NCBI GenBank assembly: GCA_016292135.1
Contig: JAEFAZ010000008.1
Location: 1-64,000 of the forward strand
Source of the DNA: Saccharofermentans sp.
GTDB lineage: Bacteria; Bacillota; Clostridia; Saccharofermentanales; Saccharofermentanaceae
Length of the DNA stretch: 64,000 nt
Reading direction: 5' to 3'
The notes under the pieces are model-generated. The model worked only from the letters and a program-made list of their open reading frames with translations, ran no database searches and was not told the origin of the DNA. The first letter of the stretch is position 1; every line of letters begins with the position of its first letter. Position numbers and translations under genes: made by a program. Shown here one piece after another: positions 31,313-39,321 of the stretch.

Positions 31313-31752
31313 ATATCCTTGTTATCAACGGACCCAATCTCAACATGCTGGGGATCAGGGAACCCGGTATATACGGCGACGACAACTACGAGTCACTGGT
31401 AAAAAAGATCGAAGACCACTGCGAATCCAAAGGTATTGACGTCGAGTGCCTCCAGTCTAACCACGAAGGCGATATCGTCGACATGATCCAGCAGGCATAT
31501 TTCGACAAGGTCGACGGCATAGTCATCAACCCGGGAGCTTATACGCATACATCCGTTGCGATATTAGACGCGCTCAAGAGCGTTGACATCCCTGCAGTGG
31601 AAGTCCATATCTCCGATGTTTCCGCAAGGGAAGAGTTCAGACAGATATCCTATGTGTCCTGCTACTGTTTTAAGACCATCATGGGCGAAGGGCTCGACGG
31701 CTACATCCACGCCATAGACCTGATCGAAGAGAAACTGGGGGCGGATCTGTAA
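31309..31752 (+). CDS. aroQ: Type II 3-dehydroquinate dehydratase
   Basis: A 147-residue dodecameric dehydratase performing the third shikimate step. Motifs: VINGPNLNMLGIREPGIYG (catalytic Tyr in the flexible loop), LQSNHEGDIVDMIQQA, VINPGAYTHTSVAILDAL (Asn and His), EVHISDVSAREEFRQISYVS, and the terminal FKTIMGEGLDGYIHAIDL. Last pathway gene of the operon, with ATGA overlap. With it, all seven enzymes from DAHP to chorismate are encoded in one transcript. Confidence 0.96.
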   Translation: MNILVINGPNLNMLGIREPGIYGDDNYESLVKKIEDHCESKGIDVECLQSNHEGDIVDMIQQAYFDKVDGIVINPGAYTHTSVAILDALKSVDIPAVEVHISDVSAREEFRQISYVSCYCFKTIMGEGLDGYIHAIDLIEEKLGADL

Positions 31753-31756
31753 GGAT

Positions 31757-32314
31757 ATGGGCAGGATACAGGTAGTCCTTTTTGAACCCGAGATACCCCA
31801 GAATGCAGGCAACATCATGCGCACCTGCGTTGCTTTCGACTGCGGACTTCATCTCATAGGACCTTTGGGATTCGATATCGAAAACCCCAAGTTCCGCAGG
31901 GCGACGACCGGTCATATCACCTGGGCGGACTATACCTATTACGCAAGTTACAATGAGTTTGAATCAGCCTGTCTGGATAAGGGCGAGTTCTATTTCATGA
32001 CAAGATACGGCAAGGTGCCGCCTTCGGACATAGATTTCCGGGCGACGGACCCCGCCAAAGACATCTATCTTATCTTTGGCAAGGAGAGTACGGGTATTCC
32101 CTATGAGATCCTGGCAGCTCACCTGGACAGGTGTTTCAGGATCCCCATGGCCGCCTCCTGCAGGAGCCTCAACCTGTCAAATGCGGCCGCCATAGCCATC
32201 TATGAGTGCTCCAAACAGACGGGTTTCCCGGGCACTTCCTTTACCGAAGTAATAAAAGGTGAAGATTTTCTTGATAAATATTCATATGACGGAACACTAA
32301 TTCCAGAATCGTGA
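31757..32314 (+). CDS. trmL: tRNA (cytidine(34)-2'-O)-methyltransferase
   Basis: A 185-residue SPOUT methyltransferase that modifies the wobble base of tRNA-Leu. Motif 1 is EPEIPQNAGNIMRTCVAF, motif 2 is YLIFGKESTGIPYEIL, and motif 3 is RIPMAASCRSLNLSNAAAIAIYE, which forms the trefoil knot for S-adenosylmethionine. It starts 5 nt after aroQ and may ride on the aro transcript, although its function is unrelated. Confidence 0.93.
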   Translation: MGRIQVVLFEPEIPQNAGNIMRTCVAFDCGLHLIGPLGFDIENPKFRRATTGHITWADYTYYASYNEFESACLDKGEFYFMTRYGKVPPSDIDFRATDPAKDIYLIFGKESTGIPYEILAAHLDRCFRIPMAASCRSLNLSNAAAIAIYECSKQTGFPGTSFTEVIKGEDFLDKYSYDGTLIPES

Positions 32315-32353
32315 TAGAATCTATACTATATCGTTTGAATCGGGGAAGGATAT

Positions 32354-33667
32354 ATGAAAAAGGTTCTTATTCTTGGTTGTGGCGAAAAGACGGAATTGCT
32401 GGTCTCAAGATTATGCTCTGACGGCAGGTGTGTATCGGAGATATGCCTTGCGTCAAAGAACAAGAATGAGTGCAACGCGATAAAGAACAAGGTGGCCTCC
32501 GGAAACGTGAGGATCATCACATCGGGGATAGACGTAACCAATACCGAGGGTGCCATGATGATGGCCAATATCTTCGGTCCTGATCTCATAATCAATCTCA
32601 TGCCGACTGAACTGACGGAGCATGTGTTATGTCTGGCACTTAACGTTAAAGCCGCTTATCTGGATTTTAAGATAGACAACGTTCCGGTCTATCCCAAAGA
32701 GGATGACGTACTGGGAACGCAGTTCAGGTATTTTGCCCATTTCAAGGGCCAGGGTGTTACAGCCGTTACGGGCTGCGGATACGACCCCGCTTTGCTCGCG
32801 GCCTGCATCCGCAACGCCAACGGGGCTGATTTCGACAAGATAGAGAGCATCGATCTCATCAAGGCAGGTAAGGATTCTGCCGCAAAGCCCAAGGAGGAGC
32901 CTGAAGAAGCCAAGCCCGCTGAGGAGCAGGCTGCCGATGAAGTCCTTCTTTACAGGGACGATCTGCCTTCCGAAGACGGAGAGCCTGAGGAAGAACCGGA
33001 AGAAGAGCCTGATGAGATGATAGGAGCCGTCATGTTGAAGGACGGTCATATGGTCTATGTGTCGGACCCCAAGCCCGCCAAAGAAAAGAGCAAGTACTAC
33101 AGGCTCGTTTCCGATGTCCTCATCACGGATTTCATAAAGGAGTTCCCTGATTTCAAGAACGTCAGATGTCTTAAGGAGTCTATGGCTCCCAAGAAGGCAA
33201 CCGGCCCCAAGAAGCCGACAAAGGAAGAGCTCAAGAAGGAGAAGAAGAAGAAAGAGCTCCTTGATACATTGGAGAAACTCGGTCTTCTGTCCACAGAACC
33301 CATCGCGGTCGGCAATTCTGCCGTTATTCCCAGGGAAGTCCTCAAGAGCTGTCTCCCCGTCAAGGTCAAGCCCGAGCGCAAGAAGAAGGAGCTTCTGTAT
33401 CCTGATGAGACATATACTCCCTGCGCTGCCATAAGGATCACGGGCATCCTGGGCGGCAAAAAGAAAGTAATGGAATACAAAGTCGATAATCCCGACCTTG
33501 AAGACGTTGAAAACAAGGTTGCCGTTGCTGCGGCCAAGATGATGTGCCTTGACAGATGGGTCAAGCCCGGTGTTTTTACAACGGCCAGGTTTCCTAACAA
33601 TGAATTCATGGAAATGCTTGCCCTTGAAGGCGTTAATTTCGTATCCGAAGAGATAGGCGCCGTGTAA
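32354..33667 (+). CDS. Saccharopine dehydrogenase-like oxidoreductase with charged insertions
   Basis: A 437-residue protein. The N-terminus KKVLILGCGEKTELLVSRL and LINLMPTELTEHVLCLAL...YLDFK fit the NADP-binding part of saccharopine/carboxynorspermidine dehydrogenases, and VTGCGYDPALLAACI continues the family. The C-terminal part (ICAAIRITGILGGKKKVMEY-like) is also recognisable. Two low-complexity inserts interrupt it: an acidic stretch (~176-222, PKEEPEEA...EEEPEEEPDE) and a basic one (~280-305, KKPTKEELKKEKKKK). These are not usual for the family and may be flexible or interaction regions. RBS GGGGAAGG. Confidence 0.8.
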   Translation: MKKVLILGCGEKTELLVSRLCSDGRCVSEICLASKNKNECNAIKNKVASGNVRIITSGIDVTNTEGAMMMANIFGPDLIINLMPTELTEHVLCLALNVKAAYLDFKIDNVPVYPKEDDVLGTQFRYFAHFKGQGVTAVTGCGYDPALLAACIRNANGADFDKIESIDLIKAGKDSAAKPKEEPEEAKPAEEQAADEVLLYRDDLPSEDGEPEEEPEEEPDEMIGAVMLKDGHMVYVSDPKPAKEKSKYYRLVSDVLITDFIKEFPDFKNVRCLKESMAPKKATGPKKPTKEELKKEKKKKELLDTLEKLGLLSTEPIAVGNSAVIPREVLKSCLPVKVKPERKKKELLYPDETYTPCAAIRITGILGGKKKVMEYKVDNPDLEDVENKVAVAAAKMMCLDRWVKPGVFTTARFPNNEFMEMLALEGVNFVSEEIGAV

Positions 33668-33687
33668 GGTCTTCCGGGGGTATTCAT

Positions 33688-34596
33688 ATGGGCGAGATCC
33701 TTATCAGAACGATAGATCTTAGCAAGGAATTCCGTGACAAAAAGGCCGTTGACAAGGTTAGTCTCAACATTCCCGCAGGGTCCATATACGGTCTGATCGG
33801 CAGGAACGGTGCCGGCAAGACGACTTTTATGCGCATGATCTGCGGCATGACGGAACCTACTTCCGGCGAGATCGTCTGTAAGGGTGAGGGAAGGCCGGAT
33901 TACGGCAAGATCGGAGCCCTGATAGAGCTCCCCGCCCTTAATCCCAAACTCTCGGCTTTCGCCAATCTCAAACTGAAATGCCTGGCCTACGGCATCACTG
34001 ATAAGAAATACATCATGGAAAAACTGGAACTTGTCGGATTGTCTCTGGTATGCCACAAGAAGGTCGAAAAGTATTCGCTCGGAATGCGCCAGAGACTCGG
34101 CATAGCGCTGGCTCTCGTGGGCGATCCCGAGATCCTGGTCCTGGATGAGCCGATCAACGGCCTGGATCCCCAGGGAATAGCCGAAGTAAGGGATCTTATC
34201 ACTTACCTGAACGAAAAAACCCATACGACAGTAATCATCTCCAGCCACATCCTCGAGGAGCTCGCAAAGTTCGTAAGCGACTATGCGATCATCGATAACG
34301 GGAAGATCCTGGAAGAATCGACCATGGAAGATCTCGAGAAGAGATGCACCGACAGCATCGTCATCAAGAGCAGCGAAGTTGACAAGGTCATCTCAGGCCT
34401 CAAGGATATGGGCATAGAGGACTGCAAGATATCAGGCAAGAAGACGGTCCTGGTCTATACTGACACGGAAAGGTGCGCCGAGATCAACATGAATCTTTCC
34501 AAAGCCGATATACCCGTCGAGTCCATAAGCGTCGCGGGAGCCGATCTTGAAGAGTACTTCATGAAGCTCACCGGTTCCTCATCGAAGATAAGGTAG
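33688..34596 (+). CDS. ABC transporter ATP-binding protein (BcrA-like)
   Basis: A 302-residue ATPase. Walker A GLIGRNGAGKTTFMRMI (~34-50), signature YSLGMRQRLGIALAL, Walker B ILVLDEPINGLDP, H-loop IISSHILEEL. The ~85-residue C-terminal tail (after ~215) is typical of exporters related to bacitracin or lantibiotic resistance (BcrA/SpaF). It pairs with the next gene, 9 nt downstream, as a two-protein exporter. The transported substrate cannot be inferred. Confidence 0.92.
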   Translation: MGEILIRTIDLSKEFRDKKAVDKVSLNIPAGSIYGLIGRNGAGKTTFMRMICGMTEPTSGEIVCKGEGRPDYGKIGALIELPALNPKLSAFANLKLKCLAYGITDKKYIMEKLELVGLSLVCHKKVEKYSLGMRQRLGIALALVGDPEILVLDEPINGLDPQGIAEVRDLITYLNEKTHTTVIISSHILEELAKFVSDYAIIDNGKILEESTMEDLEKRCTDSIVIKSSEVDKVISGLKDMGIEDCKISGKKTVLVYTDTERCAEINMNLSKADIPVESISVAGADLEEYFMKLTGSSSKIR

Positions 34597-34605
34597 GGAC
34601 AGGAT

Positions 34606-35544
34606 ATGCTTCAGAACATAGTACTCATGGAGTTATACAGAGCCTTCAAGCAGAAGAGCACCTGGGTCATCCTGGTGATCCTCTTCGTCACGACCATCCT
34701 GTTCAGCTTTTTCCTTCTGGGATTTAATATCTCCGCACTCTTCGGCATCTCCCAGGATACCATGGAGGAAGCTGCGACCATGGATGTCAATTCCGCCATA
34801 GACAAATTCTTCAAAGAGGGCGGCATCGCCCAGGTTGCGGCTGCCTATGAGAGGAGCAGCAATCCTTCTTACTACGAGGAAGACATCGAGATCGTGGGAG
34901 AGGGCATGTTTTACGATTCCACTGCCTGTGACGTTTTCCGCTACAACGTAAGCACCATGAACGAACTGATGTTCCTAGCGATCTTCGCCGGGCTCTTCTT
35001 CGGTTCTGATTACGCATTCGGGATGGCCCGCAATTACACACTTATCAACAAAAAGAGGTGGATGGGCCTTGCCGGTAAAGGCATAGCCATGGCAGCATAC
35101 GTGCTTGTAATGCACATATGGATCTGGCTCATCAGCGCCTTCTCTTCAACTGTCTGGGCGAAGACATTCGATCTCGGCATAAGCCCTAAGTTCTTCCTTT
35201 ATTTTGTCACCACATACCTTCTCATCTTATCGTTCGCGCTGGTCGTTGCCTGTGTGACGGTCGTCTTAAGGAGCCGCTCGGCGGGCATCACTTTCGGCGT
35301 GCTCTTTTCGATGGGTACGATATCCTATATCGTGCAGTTTGCAGATATGTGGCTTAAGTATAAAAACGACAATATACCGCAGGATTTCAGCCTGTCCCAC
35401 ATGATGATCACCATGAACCTGGTCGATCTGAGATTCGATTCACCGGCATGGATCTACACGAGATCCTTCCTCTGTTTCCTTGTATACGGGGGACTCGCCT
35501 GCCTCATCAGCTACCTGTTGGTAAAGAGAAGAGATATAAGTTAA
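34606..35544 (+). CDS. ABC transporter permease
   Basis: A 312-residue membrane protein with about six helices: ~17-38, a long outer segment ~40-115, then ~120-140, ~160-185, ~200-222, ~228-248 and ~283-305. This matches the ABC-2/BcrB permease type. The outer segment is predicted to be extracytoplasmic and acidic. It immediately follows its ATPase. No immunity or bacteriocin genes are nearby. Confidence 0.87.
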   Translation: MLQNIVLMELYRAFKQKSTWVILVILFVTTILFSFFLLGFNISALFGISQDTMEEAATMDVNSAIDKFFKEGGIAQVAAAYERSSNPSYYEEDIEIVGEGMFYDSTACDVFRYNVSTMNELMFLAIFAGLFFGSDYAFGMARNYTLINKKRWMGLAGKGIAMAAYVLVMHIWIWLISAFSSTVWAKTFDLGISPKFFLYFVTTYLLILSFALVVACVTVVLRSRSAGITFGVLFSMGTISYIVQFADMWLKYKNDNIPQDFSLSHMMITMNLVDLRFDSPAWIYTRSFLCFLVYGGLACLISYLLVKRRDIS

Positions 35545-35593
35545 AATGTTGGCTGGTTACCGGAGCCTATTGTGAAGATCAGGAGATACGAAT

Positions 35594-36532
35594 ATGAAAG
35601 ACTATACCGATCCCAACAACAGACATGAACTGGATAAGATCTGTCTTGAGACGATAAGGAAATACAACGAGGATACAGTTTATTTCAAGGATAAGGATTC
35701 CAGGTTCATCTGGAACAGCGCAAGGCATGCAAGGCAGCTTGGCGTGAATTCTCCCGAGGAACTTTTCGGAAAGACGGATTTCGATTTCTTCCCCAAGGAT
35801 TTTGCCCAGGCAGCCCGTGAGACCGAGATGGCGATCATAGCATCCGGCCAGCCGATATTGAACATCGAAGAAGAGCTTCATCTTGACGATGACGATGTAA
35901 GATATTATCTCGCATCCAAATATCCCCTTTTCGATGAGGACGGCGAGATCATAGGCACATGGGGCTCCACCAAGGACATAACGGATATCAGGAAGCTCGA
36001 AAAAGAACTGGAGAGGTCCTACCAGAAGATGCAGATGCTCGCGCGCGTTGATGATCTGTCGGGCCTTTATAACAGGAGATATTTCTACGAGAAGCTCGAA
36101 AACCTCACGGGCCTCTATGAGGAGCGCAACGACGGAAGCACGTTCTCGCTCATTTTGCTTGATGTTGACGACATGACCTTCATCAACGACCAGTACGGCC
36201 AGCAGAACGGAGATAATGTCTTAAGGTCCATCGCGGAAGTATTGCTCGGCAATACCAAGAAGCAGGATACCTGCTTCAGGATCGGAGGCGATGAGTTCGC
36301 GGCAGTCCTTCCCGACAGGGATAAGATGGCGGCTCTCGGCATTGCCAAGCAGATCGTAAACCAGGTTTCCAACAATCCCATAATCCTTGACGGCAAAAGG
36401 GAGAAGGTAACCGTTTCCATCGGTCTTGTCACGTTCGATCCCAAGGATCCCGACCTCAACGAACTCCTGTCCCGTGCCGAGCGCAAGGTCAGCAAGTCTA
36501 AGAGAGAAGGCAAGAACCAGGTATCCTTCTGA
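35594..36532 (+). CDS. PAS-GGDEF diguanylate cyclase
   Basis: A 312-residue signalling enzyme. A PAS domain (~15-130; VYFKDKDSRFIWNS, LFGKTDFDFFPKD, GTWGSTKDITDIRKLE) is linked by a coiled segment to a GGDEF domain (~155-312; DDLSGLYNRRYFYEKL, LLDVDDMTFINDQYGQQNGDNVL, RIGGDEFAAVLP). The active-site GGDEF is intact. The product-inhibition I-site RxxD is KKQD here, so feedback inhibition may be weakened. There are no transmembrane helices, so a cytosolic ligand is expected. Makes cyclic di-GMP. Confidence 0.93.
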   Translation: MKDYTDPNNRHELDKICLETIRKYNEDTVYFKDKDSRFIWNSARHARQLGVNSPEELFGKTDFDFFPKDFAQAARETEMAIIASGQPILNIEEELHLDDDDVRYYLASKYPLFDEDGEIIGTWGSTKDITDIRKLEKELERSYQKMQMLARVDDLSGLYNRRYFYEKLENLTGLYEERNDGSTFSLILLDVDDMTFINDQYGQQNGDNVLRSIAEVLLGNTKKQDTCFRIGGDEFAAVLPDRDKMAALGIAKQIVNQVSNNPIILDGKREKVTVSIGLVTFDPKDPDLNELLSRAERKVSKSKREGKNQVSF

Positions 36533-36552
36533 TTATTCATTCTCAAATAACA

Positions 36553-36588
36553 GACCGGCCTGTCAGATGACAAGCCGGTCCTTTTTAT
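36553..36588 (+). terminator. Terminator of the diguanylate cyclase gene
   Basis: GACCGGC (36553-36559) and GCCGGTC (36574-36580), with inner TGTC/GACA pairing, are followed by CTTTTTAT. Confidence 0.85.
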
Positions 36589-36611
36589 CGGGGGATCACT
36601 CAGTGAGATCT

Positions 36612-37526
36612 TTAGCCTATTCCGCCGCCTTCTTCGAGCTCACAGATGGCAAGCTTGCTGGCAGGATCGTAAGTGAGTCTGTAGTTCATGAAGCGGGCGC
36701 TGTCTGAAGGCAGGAGCTTCATGTCGGGTTCGGGTCCTGTCCAGGAACCTTCGTAGATCACATTTCCTTCGGCATCAGTGCTCTTCTTCCAAAAGTCGTC
36801 GAAGGAGATCTTTTCCTGACGGTGCTCTCTGCGTTCGTAACTGACGACCGCAAACTCGTTCTTAAGGAAGCCCTGGATCTGCTTCTCGGAAGCCTTGAAG
36901 ACTATGATGCTGCAGTAGTGTCCCGAGGCATTGTCTCCGGTCTGATAGCGGATGCTGAAGCCTTCCTTGAACCAGTCATTGGTCTTCATCCCGAAATAAG
37001 CATCTTCGGGATCAGCTTCTTCCTTGTCTTTGGCAAGATCAAAGATAGTGTAGTGCTCGTTGGCATACTTGTTTGCAAGTTCGTTGAGTTCCGGATCCTT
37101 GTAGTAGTCAGCTTTTACGGCCACTGATTCGATATATTCATCTTCTTCTTTATCCTGTTTGGATACCGCTGCGCTGATCTCGGATGCGACAGACTCATCT
37201 ACGGCATCCGTAGGGATATAACGTTCTTCTCTGTCCTGCTGCAGCTTGTCGACAGAGTCCACGGCTCCCTCGGGGATCTCTATCCTGAAGATGCTCCTTA
37301 CACCTGCGGAAATGGCATCCCTTGTTGTCGGGACGATGAGCAGGATACCCATCGTTGCCGCGAGTGAAGCTGCGATCAGTCCGGCCGTTGCGCCCTTGCC
37401 GAGGCGCGTCTTCTTAGCGGGCTCCCTTGCGGAAGCACATTCCTTTTCCAATATATTTCTCATTTCTGATTTCCTTTCATCATCCATCTTTAACTTATCG
37501 ATAGCTTTTACATATTCATCCTGCAT
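36612..37526 (-). CDS. Membrane protein, probable anti-sigma factor with DUF4367-like domain
   Basis: A 304-residue protein. A short cytosolic N-terminus (~1-45, MQDEYVKAIDKLKMDDERKS) is followed by one helix (~48-68, GLIAASLAATMGILLIVP) and a large outer domain with the late phrase SARFMNYRLTYDPASKLAICELEE, resembling DUF4367. Overlapping the upstream ECF sigma gene by 11 nt strongly suggests it restrains that sigma factor and responds at the cell surface. Release mechanism unknown. Confidence 0.8.
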   Translation of the reverse strand: MQDEYVKAIDKLKMDDERKSEMRNILEKECASAREPAKKTRLGKGATAGLIAASLAATMGILLIVPTTRDAISAGVRSIFRIEIPEGAVDSVDKLQQDREERYIPTDAVDESVASEISAAVSKQDKEEDEYIESVAVKADYYKDPELNELANKYANEHYTIFDLAKDKEEADPEDAYFGMKTNDWFKEGFSIRYQTGDNASGHYCSIIVFKASEKQIQGFLKNEFAVVSYERREHRQEKISFDDFWKKSTDAEGNVIYEGSWTGPEPDMKLLPSDSARFMNYRLTYDPASKLAICELEEGGGIG

Positions 37527-38004
37527 TTTCGCTACCTCCTGTAAATCTTTTTCTTAAGAGCTCTTTCGCCCGGGTAAGCCTCATGGAGACAGCTGACGGA
37601 GCCATATCCAGCATGTCTGATATCTCCTTGATGGAATAGCCTTCATAGTAGTGAAGATGTATCGCAACCCTGAGTTTGTCGGGGAGTTCGGATACCGCCT
37701 CATATATTTCCGTATCTTCTTCATCAAAATCTGTTTCTGACCCTACATTGACCGCATCATCAAAAGGTGCTTTCAGGATATTGTCCGCAGACCTTAGAAA
37801 GTCTTTGCACCTGTTCGCGACCATGGTAAGGATATATGACTTTTCTTTCCCTTTGCTGATCGTGATATCGGATCTTATGAGCTTCACGAAAACATCCTGA
37901 ACAACATCTTCGGCATCAGGTCTTGAGCCCAGATAAGAATATGCCAGCCTGAAAGCATCATCGGCATATCTATCGAACAGTCTCAACACGGTGTCATTGT
38001 TCAT
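37516..38004 (-). CDS. ECF-subfamily RNA polymerase sigma factor
   Basis: A 162-residue group 4 sigma factor. Region 2 (~5-70) has AFRLAYSYLGSRPDAEDVVQDVFVKLI. Region 4 (~100-155) has LPDKLRVAIHLHYYEGYSIKEISDMLDMAPSAVSMRLTRAKELLRK, the HTH recognising the -35. There is no extra domain. ATG 38004 follows AAGGAAGG. An in-frame extension to 38064 would cover the promoter and is rejected. It is followed by its likely membrane anti-sigma. Confidence 0.94.
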   Translation of the reverse strand: MNNDTVLRLFDRYADDAFRLAYSYLGSRPDAEDVVQDVFVKLIRSDITISKGKEKSYILTMVANRCKDFLRSADNILKAPFDDAVNVGSETDFDEEDTEIYEAVSELPDKLRVAIHLHYYEGYSIKEISDMLDMAPSAVSMRLTRAKELLRKRFTGGSENAG

Positions 38005-38049
38005 TGATCGACTAACCTTCCTTTGCTCAGTTTTCGAGATCTCACCAAT

Positions 38050-38077
38050 AAGACGAACGGGCATTACAGTTTTTACA
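38050..38077 (-). promoter_or_regulatory. Probable ECF-type autoregulated promoter
   Basis: On the minus strand TGTAAA (38072-38077), 16 nt, then CGTCTT (38050-38055). TGTAA plus CGTCT with this spacing is the common promoter form of Firmicutes ECF sigma factors. It lies 46 nt before the sigma ATG. No sigma-A promoter is apparent in the same place, so self-activation is likely. Confidence 0.65.
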
Positions 38078-38130
38078 CTTTTTGTTCGAAAAATTTTTTC
38101 CTGATCAAATTATACAACGGAAGATCTTTC

Positions 38131-38175
38131 CCAAAGAAAAAGGACTGATCCCTGAAACCCACGGGATCAGTCCTT
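38131..38175 (-). terminator. Terminator of the small membrane protein gene
   Basis: AAGGACTGATCCC (38140-38152) and GGGATCAGTCCTT (38163-38175) form a 13-bp stem. On the minus strand it is followed by TTTTCTTT. It separates the small gene at 38200-38415 from the sigma operon. Confidence 0.85.
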
Positions 38176-38199
38176 ATGTGTGGAAGTAAACGGGGGTTC

Positions 38200-38415
38200 T
38201 TATGCAGCCCTGCGCACAGGCTCCCTGTCCGCGATCCGCTTAATGGGCATGGGACGGACAAGGGGGCGTCTGTGGGCCTGGGAGACACGGGCGGCGGGAG
38301 ACTTGAGCCGCTCGGACACTTCTTCATCATTTTTCCAGTAATCGAAGCTGTCGATCGCTGCTTTTGTTGTTACGAGTATGAAGAAGAAGAAGATCGCTAT
38401 ATCTACGGGTGCCAT
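38200..38415 (-). CDS. Small single-helix membrane protein, unknown
   Basis: A 71-residue ORF starting MAPVDIAIFFFFILVTTKAA (one membrane helix ~4-22), followed by an acidic stretch and a basic Pro/Arg-rich tail (SQAHRRPLVRP...RREPVRRAA type). It has its own extended -10 promoter, an AGAGGT RBS and a terminator, so it is very likely expressed. I recognise no family. The basic tail would be cytosolic and could contact nucleic acid or membrane lipids. Confidence 0.6.
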   Translation of the reverse strand: MAPVDIAIFFFFILVTTKAAIDSFDYWKNDEEVSERLKSPAARVSQAHRRPLVRPMPIKRIADREPVRRAA

Positions 38416-38472
38416 ATCATTACCTCTTTCTGTTTTGTTCGCCAAAACGTTCGTTTGTTCTTTTATGAGGGG

Positions 38473-38481
38473 AGTATATCA
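38473..38481 (-). promoter_or_regulatory. Extended -10 promoter of the small membrane protein
   Basis: The minus strand reads TGATATACT, 58-66 nt before ATG 38415. The leader contains repeated GAAC units (GAACAAACGAAC and later GGCGAAC). Confidence 0.5.
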
Positions 38482-38788
38482 CAAGAAAAGTCCCGTTAAA
38501 AGGACAAAAGTAACAAAAAGAACAAAAATACGAACAAAAACTGATTTTCTTATGGCAGTTGCTCTTGAAATATCCCTTCCGGAGCTTGTCACATCCATCC
38601 CGCCGCCCGCAAATGAGTCATTCAATGTCAAGGACAGTGTATTCTGCCTCATCATCTCAGTATTGGAATGAATTTTCAGTATTACCTGCAGGAAGCTCAA
38701 CCGGGCAGAAGGATGAAGCAAGGTCCTGATCTGTTTGGCCTATGCAGTATATTTTTGTATGCGTGAGACGGGTATGATAGTGTTATGA
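38482..38788. other. Intergenic stretch with no confident gene
   Basis: About 300 nt between the small membrane protein promoter and the XRE gene. It includes an A-rich tract with recurrent GAACAAA. Overlapping ORFs on both strands (plus 38378-38671; minus 38479-38721) have no good RBS. The minus one would encode ~57 residues ending in a hydrophobic tail (IFVLFVTFVLLTGLFL), which is interesting but unsupported. Confidence 0.4.
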
Positions 38789-39109
38789 TTATTTAGCTTT
38801 TGCTAATTGAGATACGATCTGCTCGATTGCTTTACGATCATAAGAAGAAAGTTTGCGGAGATCCACTAAAAGCTCTTTTTCCCGATCAGATAAACCTATG
38901 CTGAAAGAGTCGGTCGAACCGTTATATCCAATAAGATAATCTACTGAACAATTGAGGGATGCAGCTAACCTTTTGAGATTTTCCAGATCCGGTTCGCTTG
39001 TTCCGGCCTCATACTTTTGTATGGCCTGCTGGCTTATACCTATCATTGAGGCAAGCTTTTCCTGACTTAAATTATGCGATAACCGAATAGCTTTAAGGTT
39101 TGCCAACAT
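38789..39109 (-). CDS. XRE-family transcriptional regulator
   Basis: A 106-residue repressor-like protein. The HTH_3 domain is at ~1-60: MLANLKAIRLSHNLSQEKLA, SMIGISQQAIQKYEAGTSEPD, LKRLAASLNCSVDYLIGY. The C-terminal helical part (~70-106) is probably for dimerisation. ATG 39109 is preferred to the in-frame ATG at 39178 because it matches the family N-terminus and leaves the operator at 39140-39154 upstream. It is divergent from a zinc-ribbon gene cluster. Local DNA is AT-rich. Confidence 0.9.
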   Translation of the reverse strand: MLANLKAIRLSHNLSQEKLASMIGISQQAIQKYEAGTSEPDLENLKRLAASLNCSVDYLIGYNGSTDSFSIGLSDREKELLVDLRKLSSYDRKAIEQIVSQLAKAK

Positions 39110-39139
39110 TTTTGTCTCCACGAATCCCGTCAGTATTAC

Positions 39140-39154
39140 ACAAGTAAAACTTGT
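39140..39154. promoter_or_regulatory. XRE operator 1
   Basis: ACAAGT-AAA-ACTTGT is a perfect 6-3-6 palindrome, 31 nt from the XRE start codon on its upstream side. Confidence 0.65.
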
Positions 39155-39223
39155 ATTGTAATTGGATAGTATCAACAAATTAACAACAGTTGGTAAAATA
39201 GTTCATTGTATTTTTACAAAAGA

Positions 39224-39243
39224 ACAACTATAAGTTGTATAAT
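39224..39243 (+). promoter_or_regulatory. XRE operator 2 and plus-strand promoter
   Basis: ACAACT-ATA-AGTTGT (39224-39238) has the same 6-3-6 form as operator 1 (shared ACAAsT-nnn-AsTTGT). It abuts a consensus -10 TATAAT (39238-39243) facing the zinc-ribbon genes, so binding would block the promoter. The XRE protein is the natural candidate binder. Confidence 0.65.
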
Positions 39244-39321
39244 TATCATAATTGCTGAATTAATAGTCAGTATTATAGGTTTCTGATGAAAGTGAACAAT
39301 TGCAAGTGAGGAGGAAAAACA

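Noticed and set aside
33097..34248. Long minus-strand ORF (383 codons)
   Set aside because: Antisense to two well-supported plus-strand genes (saccharopine-like and ABC ATPase), with shadow-type composition and no RBS.
38440..38540. Possible LexA/DinR box cluster (repeated GAAC units)
   Set aside because: The GAAC units are direct, not the inverted GAACnnnnGTTC form required, and no SOS gene is adjacent.
38378..38721. Overlapping plus and minus ORFs of 80-97 codons
   Set aside because: No convincing RBS on either strand. The plus ORF is rich in Lys from an A-tract, and the minus one has only a hydrophobic tail. Listed as intergenic.
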